From contig JH720355.1 of the NCBI GenBank assembly GCA_000231825.2, forward strand, positions 1 through 64,000: DNA of 64,000 bases, in the 5' to 3' direction. Shown one piece after another: positions 47,482 to 59,961 of the stretch. Made by a program: the position numbers and the translations under genes. This DNA is from Tetrahymena elliotti 4EA (taxonomy: Eukaryota > Ciliophora > Oligohymenophorea > Hymenostomatida > Tetrahymenidae). Positions within the stretch are counted from its first letter, which is position 1. The number at the start of each line of letters is the position of its first letter. Under the pieces are notes generated by a model. It saw only the letters and a program-made list of their open reading frames with translations, did not search any database and had not been told where the DNA came from.

Positions 47482-48610
47482 TGATGAATATATCAATAAA
47501 AGAATAGATATCTCTGTTTCATAATTAAAAATCAGATTTGAAATATTAATTAACTATGTAAATAAATCTTAAATCCTATAAAAATAAAAAATATATTTAT
47601 TAAATTAAAGCCAAGATAAATAGTTTTATCATCTAAAACAGTTTTCTTTAGCTTAAATTGTAAAATCATTAATAAATCTTTCTTAATTATTAAAATAATC
47701 TTTACCTTCTATCAAAATTTTCCTTTTTTAATTTTAATTTTTTTCTTCATTTATGTAATTAGTGTTTTTAAAACCAATATCATTCCTGCCAGAATAATTT
47801 TGTCTGATTAAAAATACATTTCATAAATATTGAATATGTGATACAATTAAATTGTTGGATTGTTTAATTTGAAAATTTATTATTTTCTTTTCCACAAAGT
47901 AATATTTTTTTAAAACAATAAATTTATAAATTTTTTTTATTATTAAATTATTTTCAAAAAACTAATTAAAGAATCTAATTGGTTGGTTTATGGTATCAAA
48001 AGATTATAAAAAAATATTTTGATATCTTTATTTTTTGTTAAATTATAAATGTTTCAAAATAAACTGTAAAGAAATATTATTTTTATTTGGTTTTTAAATA
48101 CATATAAATTAATATAAATATTGTTATATTGATTTAAGTTTAAATAAATTAATTTTAAATTTAAATGGATAAATTAGTAATTGATAAGTTATTTTTTTAA
48201 AAAGTAGATTAAAAATCAGAGATTAAAATTTGTTACTGTTTGCATATTTGTTTTTTGAATTTAACTTTGCAGTTCCATAATTTATTTATTTTTTGAAAGT
48301 ATTTATCTTTTATTTATCGAGTGGTTATTAGCAATCTTTCTGAAAGCTCATAGTTAAATGAATAAATCAATTTAATAATTTGATGTGCTACTTAGTAGTA
48401 GTTTGCATAAAGAAAAAGATTTCATCTGCAAGACATACAGAGTAAAGCTTTATTATATACAAGAAAAATAAAAATAAGATTATACTTACTAATATTCAAT
48501 AGTTTAATAAATAAAAATAGATAACTCTTTCTTGATTTTAATTAGGGATATTTGTTGAAGTTTTTACATTTAAATATAAACCTAGTTAAACTAAATATCT
48601 AATCCATCAA
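47482..48610. other. Intergenic, with a possible short upstream ORF
   Basis: About 1.1 kb before CFAP47. Most is featureless AT-rich DNA. From ATG at 48358 a 66-residue open frame runs to TGA at 48556-48558 and contains HKEKDFICKTYRVKLYYIQE. It is in a different frame from CFAP47 and could be an upstream ORF, a missed 5' exon or chance. Confidence 0.4.
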
Positions 48611-51600
48611 ATGAAAAAGTATAGTTAGGGTAACAAGGAGTTAGTACGTCCTTCTGAAGACCAAGCAAATTAAGAAGGTTAGAATTTAAAGCAAAAAGAA
48701 ACTAGTTTGAAAGAGAATCGCAATAGTGCCAAAAAGCAAAAAGATTCATTAAAACAAAATAATAAAACAAGCTAAAGCGAAGGATAGAATAAAACAACCT
48801 AGGATGAGGATTAAATATAAAATGAGAATTTGAACTCAGGAATTAAGAGTTCCCCACAAAAATAAAATCAATCAATAGCTACTTAGAATATGACTAGTCT
48901 GAAATATATTTCTAATTCAGATCCAATTGATATTTCTCCAAACGAAATACATTTTAAAGATATATAAATTAACCAAACATACGAGATTACATTATATGTG
49001 AGAAATTTAACTAAGAAATCTCGTCGTATTAGAGTATTTTAACCTTAAACACCACATTTTAGAGCAGATTATGAAATGTTAGGAGCAATTGGTGCAGGTT
49101 TAGCAATGAAAGTAACCGTCACATTTGAAACTACTTATTTGGATAACTTTAAAGATGTTATGAAAATTGTAAGTTAAGATAACTTTTCAAAAGATGTCTA
49201 TTTATATGCTTATCAGCCTTGTGCTTAGTTGGTTTTTGAACCATTTATTAATTTTGGTACCAAATTATTTTTTCTCAATTATTCAATTATTCAAAATAAA
49301 ATGAAATTTCATTTAGTTATTAAATAATATTTATTTGAAATTCTTATAAAGTTGTTACTTTTTTCTATTAATTCTTGCGTTTCATCATATAAAATGTATT
49401 TATTTTATTTAATAATTTATTAATAGGTTTTGTTAAAGTTTAGCAGTAGAAATAAGAAAAGATTTATTTCAAAAATGAAGGAACAGTTGCTGCAAAAGTT
49501 GAATTAAAATCTAGTGATCCTGCTGATTTAAAGATAGAACCTCCTTTTTTTTCTATATAACCAAAGCAAGAATTCGCAGTAACAGCCACCTATGAAAGCT
49601 AAGAAGCTGGTTTATTTAGAGGTTTTATTTATGTTACTACAGAAGCTTAATGCCTTTAGAAAGTAATAGATATAAATGCTACTATTGTAGAGTTTACATA
49701 ATTCTTAATAGATGATAGTGGTAATCAAACAACTCAATTTGACTTTGGAACTTTTTATTATGGATAAGAGAAAAAACTGCATGGTTTTTTAGTTAACAAC
49801 ACCCCTAAAAAGTATAAATACAAAGTAAATTTTAGATTTGGACTTCTCTATTCTGCTGAAGATATAGCCAGCTTGTAAACTCCTAACGAAGTAGGAACAG
49901 AGCAAACAGAAAAAATTATGAGCATAGAACCTTCTGAAGGAATTATTGATAGTTATTCTCAGGTAAAAATTATTTTTTATTGTATTAGATATAGATGTTA
50001 ATCTAAATTTTTATTTAGCTTCCTATTGTCTTTAAGTGTCACTCTTAGGTCCATCCTAAGCACTAATTTTGGACTTAAAAGTATGCCTTATCAAAAGATG
50101 AAATTAATGCAGATGTTGAAGATTATTCTTATTCAGCTATATTTTCTTATGATGGTCAATAATCTAGCCCAACTGTAATACATGTTACTGGTAGAGGTAT
50201 TTGTCCAACAATCAAGTTATCAAGAAATCTTATTTAGTATGGAGAATGTAATGTAAATGATTATAAAGATTGTAAATTAGAAATCGAAAATAGAAATAGA
50301 GATATCCCTATATCTATTTCATGTTCTAAGATACCATATTTTTCTCTTTCACCTACTACAACAGTTATTAACCCTCAATCAAAGGCTGTTTTAGTAGCTT
50401 CATTTTAGCCCAAAGGTAATTTTTTTATAATTACAATGGTTATTAAAGTTATAAACAAAAATTAGCTGTTGGAAGTTTCTAAAAGAACATGTAGATTTTA
50501 CTTTTTAATGGAGCTTATAAATTAGATCTTAAGATGCTAGGTAAAGCTTTAGATATATCTGAAAAAACAATAGCAAAAAGAGGACCAGAAACTTTACCTG
50601 AAAATTTTGAAAGTGAAAGAAAATTTTTGGATGAAGAAAATTTATTTTAGACAAGAACAAAAAAACAAGTAAAATAATGATTTAATAATGAGTTTGATAA
50701 TAAAAATTAATGTAAAAAATAGTATGAAGATAGAATTAATGAAATTCCTGATTGGGTAGTAAATAATAAAGATCCTACTATAATGGATACTTACATGAAT
50801 AGTAAGAAATATGATGATATTTTAAGAGAACATCGTAAGGAGCGTCTTTAAAAAGAAAAAGATAAAATAGTAGCATAGAAATATGAAGAGATGGTTGAAA
50901 AGCTAAAGCAATTAGGTTTAGCTCCTGATCATGATGGATAGAATCACGGTGGAGATTCAGATGAAGAAGCAAAAGGTGGTAAATTTGCTGATGCTCCAAT
51001 TGACTATGCTTATGAAGTTGGAATGGTTCAAAATAGATTAGATACTCCTGAATTACCTTTACCTATTTCAAATGAACCTTTGTATGTTAATAAGCCTATT
51101 GGAAAGTATGAACCATATGTGGAGAGTGTAAGGATTTTTTTAGATTAAAAAGAAGTCTTAAAATATTTTTAACAATTTAATAGCAAGAAAATATGAAATA
51201 ATTCAATCCTGATCCAAATGCAATTATTAAGAAAAAATGGCATTCAAAACCTTTAAATCATAAAGAAATAAGAGAAATTTCTATGAAGCTTTAGGGAGAA
51301 TAGTTGTAAAAAATATTTGCTGGGCCTGTTTTTATAGATTTTGGGCCAGTTTATGTTAAGTCAACAATTTAAAAAACATTTACTATTAGAAATGACCTAA
51401 GGACAGCTATCTCTTGTAGACTAATTGTAAATTATTGAATTTCAAAGTAAAAAAAATATTAACCTTATCAATAAAATAGGTTGATAGTGATGAATTATAA
51501 GGATCATATTAAACTCTTTAAATTATTCCTCCTAGCTAGGTAGCAGGGTTTGATGTTGTTTTAAAAAGCAACACTCTTGGATAGTTTAGAAATAATGTTA

Positions 51601-54600
51601 AATATATTATAAATGAATAACATGCATTTGAATTTTAAGTTATTGCTGATATTTAATTGGTCAAACTTGAATTGTCAAGAGCTTCAATAAAAATGAGTTT
51701 CTTTGAAGACAACCATGAAATGATAACTAAAGAAACAATAAAGCTCACTAATAATGGTAATTCAACAGGTAAATTTGAATGGGTACACACTTTGAATAGA
51801 ATATTTACCATCACTCCCGAAAAGGGAGAGGTACCTGCTAATTCAACTTTGAACCTTACAGTTACCTACAAGCCATCTTAATAAGCAAGCTCGAACTCAA
51901 TATCTTCTTCTAATAATTTACCATCAAACATTCCTGGTTCTGCCAATCAAGGAAATTCTGCCTCTAGCTCAAATGATAAATAAAGTATGGCTCCAATTAC
52001 TAGAAATGAAGAAGAAAAGCTTGTATTGAAAGTTTAAGATGGAGTAGAAGGAGCTGTTAGATGTTAGGGAACAATCCATGAAGCTAAATGCATGATTAAA
52101 AATGTAAAAATTGATTTTTATTATTTATTTTTTTTTTTAATTTTCATAAATTTATTAGACTAATTTAGATTTCAAAGAAATCGCTGTTTCAAAAGCTGAA
52201 ACTAAAACATTCTAAATTAAAAATCTCAGCAGAATTTAAGCTATATTTAGTATTGAATCATCTAATTTACCAGAATGTGTTACTATCACTCCTTTAAAAG
52301 GAAGAATAGGTCCTGATGATGTTAGAGATATCTCTGTAACTATCCTTAGTAATGAAGAAAATAGTTTTAAAGGTGATATAGTTGTTTATATTAGAGGCGG
52401 AAGAGTATTGAAATTACCTTTCTCTGGCTAAACTATTATACCTTAAGTTGAAATTTTAGAAGAGCTATTTGATTTTGGAAACATAACAACTCTAGGTATT
52501 TTATTTATGGAGAAAGCATAAGAAGATATTTTTATTAATTAATTTAAAAGGAAATTAAGGAATACTTAAAATGACTTTGCAAAATAATTCTAATATTCCA
52601 GCAGATTTGGTATTAGACATGAGAACAGATGAAGATTTCGAAAAAGCTTAACCAGGTATTGAGTGTTTATCTATTGAGATAGAAGGGGATGATGATGATT
52701 CAGTCCTTCACTCAGTTCATGAAGAATAGGATGAAGAGGAAGATTAATAAAATAAAATAAATAATAACGATGATGAGCCTGATTTTGATGGCCCACTAAA
52801 TGAAAGCGTTGACAGCTTAGAAGAAGAGAGTGAAAAGAAGAAATCAAAATTATTTAACCTCACAGTATATCCTAAATAAACACTAAATTTTGTTTTAAAG
52901 TTTTGTCCAAAAGAAATTATGTAAGTTTTTCATTCAATTAAAATATCATTTTTTAAAAATTTTTTTAGTACTTATAAGCTACTTCTCCCCTTAACACTAT
53001 CAGGATATGGAATTATACCTTCTTTAGAAAGATACGTTACTTGTAAAGGTCTTCACCCAAAGTTTTTGATTGATCCATAAACATGTGAGTTTAAAAGAAA
53101 GGTCATTACTACTCCAGATAAATGTTTCCCAGATAAAATGGAAGTTACTCTAAATAATCCTGATAGAAGAAGCATTAAATGGAGAATTGACATTAGCGGT
53201 ATAACATCTGATAAAATATTTTAAGTAGAGCCTTCTGAAGGTATTGTAGAATCATGCGATTCCATGAAAATTGAAGCATTTTTCAATCCATATGCTCCTG
53301 GTAACTTTACTTAAACTCTGCCATTGTATATTGAAGATGATGATGAAATTCCATCAAATGTGCCTTATGTTGAATTAATATTAAAAGGTAATTTTACTAT
53401 TCCTTAACTTTATAATACTAAGAGATATATTTCAATTAATTTAATAAAGGCGAGGCTGCTTTCCCAAGATTACAGTTTGATAGGAAAGAAATTATTTTAC
53501 CAGTTGTGCCTTTGGGAATTTAATCTCGTTGCACTTTTAGGATAATAAATGATGGTTATGAAAATTTGAATTTAAAATACAAAATCATTTAAGATATCTC
53601 AAACATAAATGTCACTTTGAATTGGCCTGATGGAAAAAATTTAGGTATTACTAAGCATAGGATAAGAGTTGAAGCAGTATTTTCTAATAAAAAACCTTTA
53701 TCATTCACTACTAGAATTGAATTTTATGATGATTCTGATCGTGTGTATCCCCTTTACATTTCAGGTACTACTGACAATTGCCTTTTTACAAATTAATCAT
53801 ATTTACAAAGATGCAAAGGAGAATATTCTATCTATTTAAATGAGACTAAGGATGAAAATAACAAATATTCAATCGGAAATGTCATGATAAAAGAAGAGGA
53901 TGAAGATGTAAATTCAGTAGATGGAAAAACATAAACATCAAGAACTCATTCAATTGCTGCCACTAAGAAAAAAGGAGGTGGAGCTGCTTCTACTTTAAGT
54001 TATGGATCTACAAAAAGTTCTAGAAGCATGTTAGGATATTAACCAATCCCAACTCCTTACTTAGACTAGTCAATTGAATATATTACTCGTTGGCTCAATT
54101 ACCATGTCCTCTAATAACCTATCAACAGTTTCCCACAAAGCGTTATCGAGTAAAATGGTGGTCCTATTTTTGATTTAATAGCATTTTTGACTGGTAGAAC
54201 ATAGTTCCCATTCAGAGCCTAAATTGATCATCTTACGAAAAGAATGGAAAAAGTAAATTAAATATAGATTAATATCATTATGTTGTATTAAATTTTTTAA
54301 AAAAATAAATAAGTCTAAAAAGTTGATGTAATAATACGATGAGCTAATAAGATCATTAAAAGTTGAAGGTGGTATGCTCAACCATATTAGACCTGAATAT
54401 CTACTTAGTTATTAAGATTATATTTTATATGTAAAATAATTACCTAACTAAATTACTAATACAATAAGTTAGAATGTTTTAAGAATGTCATAATCAAGAT
54501 TTATGTACTTAGCCCTTGATTCCTGGATTTAAGTATTTTATCAGGTGCTTAAAATTTACTTCTTAAATAGACTGAATGCTAAAAATTTCAAATTAATACC

Positions 54601-57600
54601 TGGAATACCAGCTGAAAAGATGTCGATACCTAATTATGTTGAGTAAAGTAACTTGATATCACCAGCAGAATCTCTAATTTTGTATTGGTTAGAAATTAAT
54701 TTTGAATTGACTCATCCTCTTGCTTAAAAAAGATTGTGTTAGTTTGATTTAGAACTCTAGGATGGTTCTTGGATCCAATCTCTAATCATGAGCTATGTTG
54801 GAAAAAGCAGCTCAAGATATTTTGGAAATATGAAGATGGTTTGCTCTAATGAATAAGATTTTAAGTATAATGGTGAAAGAATCATAGAAGCCATGAAAGA
54901 AATAGGTGTTAACTCACATTTATAACCTTAAGATTTCTAAAAGGTTTCTATGCGCGAAATGATTCTTTTCAATCTTCAAATGCTTTATTCTCTTCCTCAT
55001 TACATTCCCAAAGGAAATCCAATAGTTTTTAGCTGCATTTTAGGAGAAGAAGTAAATTTTGTTTTAATCACATGTTAATTAATGTTAATTTTCTTAACTT
55101 TATTAAAAGATTACTAAAAATATCGAATTGACTAACCCTACAAATAGAACTATTTGCTATCATGTCAAGCTCGAAGGCCATCCAGATTTTTCTCTTGACT
55201 CAGAAGATTAATTTATGATTGAGCCTAAAAACATTTACAAATTTAGAGTTAAGTTTACTTCTAGAGTTAGTGATCCTGTGACAGGAAGAATAATTTTTAA
55301 TAATAAGAAAGAGAGCAATGTCCAAGCTGCTGCCTTAGTGTTTGATTTGAAATCTAATGTTACAGGTAAACAATAATTATAAAAAAATTTTTATATTTTA
55401 AATATTAATAATAAATAAAAAACAGGTCGAATTTCTGAAAAGATAATTCAAACATAATCAAACTTGTATGAAAACACAGAATTTTAGTTTTAAGTCACTA
55501 ATAAATTTTAAAATGCTGAATGGGGAGAGTTTGAAGTTAACATAGTTCATGTAAAACCAGAAAAACCAGTAGAAAAAAAGAAAAAGAAAGCTGCACCTTA
55601 ATAAAATGGAAATAATCCTAAAGGTAAAAATGGAGGTAAAGATGAAGAAAATGAGAAAAATTAAGCTAATGTATCTAAAATCGAAGATTAGTATTCCAAT
55701 GATGTCTTCCCTTCATTCTTTTGCAGATAGTACAATACAGCAAGATTAAGAATTAAAAGGGGAGCTACTGCAAATATTAATCTCATTTTCTTACCTTTAG
55801 TTATTGAATAACAGAGATGCTATATCATATTTAAAGGTATAATGAATTTAATTATAAAATAATTTAATTTCTTTTTTAAACTTAATAAAGACCCTAACAT
55901 TGGAGAGTTTTAATATGAAGTTATAGGTAATGTAGAAATGCCTATGTATAATAATGAAATTATAAGGTTACCTCAAAGTGGTTAAACTATTTATGTAGAT
56001 GACCCAGCTAATATTGAAATACCAATTAGTTTTTAAAATGAATCTATGAATAGAGCTCGTAAACTTGCAGAGCAATTAATTATGGAAAAAAGTAAAGAAA
56101 AATTCTTAAAAGGTGATAAAACTGCCCTTCAAAAGGCTGATAAATTAGTTTTCCCAGGAGGTTAGCCAGATGCAGCCCAATACAACATCGAGATAAGTCC
56201 TTAGGTTCCATACATCTAAATACCATAAACTTTCACACTGACAAACCCATTTAAAGTAATTGAAAAGCTTTTTAATTTGAGAATTTAATTGAATTTTTTT
56301 AAAAAGGGACTTCAATAAAATACAGTAGCTGAGAAGGAACAAAAGCCAGAAAATTCAAAGAGAGGAAAATAACATTAAAAAGAAAATCATGAAGAGTAGC
56401 AGGAATAAAAGTAAATTCTTTAAGATATTTCAAAAAATAAAATTAATCCTTTTTTATAGTTAAGCCGTAGATTTAGTAAATAAACTACCTATTTCTCTTC
56501 TCTTTAAAAATGCAGTCAAAGATTTTAAAGTTTCACTCACTTTGAAGAATGCTAATCTAACAGACATAAGGAGATACAGGTTAGAGGTTAGTGCTTTCCC
56601 AAAGCCAGTAAGATCCACTTTGGAATTTAGAGTACCAGCAAGGTAATCTACTACATAAGAAATACCTATAGTAAATAATACCGAAAGAGATTGGACAATT
56701 AAAGTTAATTTTGTGAAAGATAAACTTCCTAACTCTAATTTATTCTCTTTCCCCTCTTCTTATGCTAAAGAGTTTTTAGTAAGGAAAAAATCATAAGGAA
56801 GTTTCCCATTAACCTTTAAGCCTAAATGGATATGTGAAGCAGAATGCAAACTGATTCTTCAAAATCCTCTAACAAATGATTTATTTGAGTACAACATAAA
56901 AGGATATGGAGAGGAACCAGTAGCAGAGGATCATTTTATAATTTAGTGTTCTGCGAGATCCACAAAGACTCATGAAATAGTTGTTAAAAATCCTTACACT
57001 GATAAAGATGTAACATACAAAGTAATTAAAACTGTTATTATTTTTCTCTCGTTTTTTAATTTTTTTAAATTATTTTAAAAGGTGGAAACTGATTTACTAA
57101 ATGCTTAAGGTGCCCCTACATTAAAAATAAAAGCAGGATAAAAAGGAACATACAAATTATAGGTAACTCCTATATTAAGTGGACAATACACAGGATCAAT
57201 AACTTTCACTGAAGATGATGGTACATACCTTTGGTATACAGTTGTTTTACTAACAGCTAGCCCAGCTGCAGATAAAGTTCTAGATTTAAATTCCTTTATT
57301 AGATAGGCTTGCACATTTGAAATTTCTATATCAAACCCTTTAGATTAGTAAATATCATTTGATGTTATAATCAATGGAGATGGTCTTATTGGAGAAAATA
57401 TTTTCTATGTAAATAACTAATGATCTAAATTTAAATTTAATAAATATTTATATTTATTAGTTGGGTCCAAAAGAAACAAAATCATATGAATTGATATTTA
57501 GTCCTTTGTTTATAGGTAAGGCTAAGGGTAGTATAGCTTTTGTTAATGAACATTTGGGAGAAAAATGGTATGAACTCAATTTACTTAGTGAAGAATAAGC

Positions 57601-59412
57601 TGTAGTGAAACTCCCTATTCTTAAAACAGAATTAGGTAAGTTTAACTAGCACAAAGTCTAACTAGAGAACCCTACAGATAAAGAAATTAAAGCAATAAGT
57701 AAATGCACAAATTAATAAAATTTCGAAGTCTTCCCATAAGATATTGTACTTAAACCTTTCTCAACTACAACTGTCTACATCAGACATTCACCTTCTAGCT
57801 TAGAAGTAAAAATAATTTAAGATTTATTTTTTTTAATGTTTTTTACCTAAAAGCAAGCAGAAACTGCTGATATAACAATAATAACTGGTGAAATTGGAAA
57901 ATGGAGATACTCTGCTTATGGTATGGGTATTCCACCTACAAAATTTGAGAAGAGAGAGATCTCAGTAAGTATAAATAAAGATTTCTCTACTTCTATTTAA
58001 TTTAAGAACCCATTTAAAGAATAAATTTAGATTTAAGTCTATATGATTGCTGAAGTAACCAATTTATTTTAGAGAATATTTAAATATATTTTATGTAAAG
58101 AATTAGAATAAAGAAGTTTTTAAACTTCTTCTCAAGGGTAAAAAAATACCAGGAAAATCAGAAGGTGAAGAAAGATATCTAATGCATGTAGGAGGATTAT
58201 AAGTTTTAATGATTCCTTTCTCCTTTATCCCTAGAGAAATCACCAAATACTATAGCGAAATTGTTTTAGCTATGAATGATAAAATTGAATGGAGATACCC
58301 AATTGAAGGTATTACATAATGCACTCAGTCAACTATAATCCAAACCTTTAAGTGCTAATGTAGAGACAGTTTAGAAGAAGACTTCTCTATATAACTTCCA
58401 GGAGTAAATAATATATTTTCGAAATCAAAATCTACAATTTTTTATTTGTTTTAATTATAATTTTCAAAAATTTTATAATTATTTTAAAAAAGATATAAAG
58501 CATTTTGGGTAAAGATGATACATTTAGTTTTGAGATTAAATGCTTAGAAGATGAGCACAATGTTTTAGTAGATAAATCTCTTTAAATTAAAACAACAAAG
58601 AATTACTTGAGTGACCCTGGTGATCGACTAGAATTTTAAGTTAAATTCTAACCTCTAAAACCATATAAAGCAACACTTGAATTCCACATTTTAAGAAAGG
58701 CAGGTGGAAAATGGAGGTAATTTAATTTAGCTCTTATAAAAATATATTCAAAATGACTTTTTATTTGATAAATAGATATTTCATTGATGTTGAAGCTACT
58801 GAGCCTGAGCCTGATGATACAATAGTTATAAGTTCAAATTTACATAAAACAACAAGTGTTTCATTCAAATTAACCAATAAAACTAAATAATTTGCTCCTT
58901 TTGTGGCAAATTTCTCACCTGAATCTGATAGCGAATTTACAGTTTTCCCTAAAAGTGGAACTTTAGAATCTTATGGTAGAGATGGAACTACTTTTATTAT
59001 TTCATTTACTCCAGTGGAGTATGGAAAAATAAGAAGTGGTAAACTAATTATCTAAACTGAAGACATGTATTGGTAAGCTGATATTTATTATTTCTTTAAA
59101 TTAAAATCATTTAAAATAATTAGGTCATATCTTATTAAAGGAAAACTTCCCAAGTATAATCCACCTTAAGCTGAATAAAGTTTAATTGATGATAAATTAG
59201 AGGCAGAATTTGATTTAAGAGTTAACAGTACTCTCCCTAAAAATCATCTTCTAGATAATATCAAGAAAACAAAAATAAATGCCAGTATTTCAAAGAATTT
59301 AAGTAGAAGTATACAAAATTCAAATGATTCAACAAATTTAATTTCAAGGACTATTGGATAAATAAATAATCTCTCATCCAGCATAAGTTACATTGGAAAG
59401 AATCCTTAGTGA
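48611..59412 (+). CDS. CFAP47: CFAP47, ciliary central-apparatus protein with ASH/MSP-like repeats and CH domain
   Basis: 24 exons were traced by eye. Every intron is GT...AG, 46-170 nt, with consistent phases. The sum is 3132 codons (3131 residues), close to the length of animal CFAP47 (about 3,190). After a Q/K-rich leader, ASH/MSP-like immunoglobulin folds begin (DISPNEIHFKDIQINQTYEI) and recur to the C-terminus. Each has a DFG-N-type strand (FIDFGPVYVKSTIQKTF, LFDFGNITTLG) and TVTYKPS/FNPYAPG-type ends. A charged helical insert lies near 50740-51010 (ILREHRKERLQKEKDK). A calponin-homology-like region at about 54060-54560 (IEYITRWLNYHVL, IRPEYLLSYQDYILYVKQLP) in mid-protein is diagnostic of CFAP47. 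The order ASH, CH, ASH, with FRVPARQSTTQEIPI near 56630, fits that family. It is expected in the axoneme, associated with the central pair apparatus in other species. ATG 48611 is the first in frame; a further 5' exon is possible. Confidence 0.87.
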
Positions 59413-59961
59413 AATTAATCATACATAAATTAAATATAAAAATATTTGAGAAAATGTTAAATTTTCAAATAAAATTGTAAAGCTATTTATTTTTATAATT
59501 CATTTAAAAAAAATAATAGATGCTTAATTAATTATCTAATCTAACTTTACTTTATCTCTTGCCTATTAACCATTAGCCATTTTATGTATCATAAAACCTT
59601 AAATTAAGTGAAATAAATAACTAAAATTTCTTTTATTTAATTTTATTAAAATGTTAAATAGCGTAACATGTCAGATAAAGAAATTGACTAAAAATTCATT
59701 TGTAAAAATAATTACAAAATTTTATTTAAAAATGAAAAACATATTTTTGTTTATTTTTTTTAAAGATATTAATTGTTTTTTGATTTTTTAGTTTTCGAGA
59801 AGATTTTGGATCAAAAATTTTGTTGTTTAATTTAATTTGAAAATTATTTTGATTTAAGACCATCAAACTAGTGATTAAAAATTTAATATTAATTTGATTT
59901 TTTAAAATAATAACGAATTAAATAAAGATTTTTGCAGATTTCTTAAAATTAAGCTAAATAG
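59413..59961. other. Intergenic, AT-rich
   Basis: About 0.55 kb between CFAP47 and the CLU-like gene. Nothing recognised besides presumed 3' UTR and promoter. Confidence 0.5.

Noticed and set aside
57105..57314. Minus-strand ORF of 69 codons
   Set aside because: It is antisense to a CFAP47 exon whose plus-strand frame is consistent with both flanking introns.
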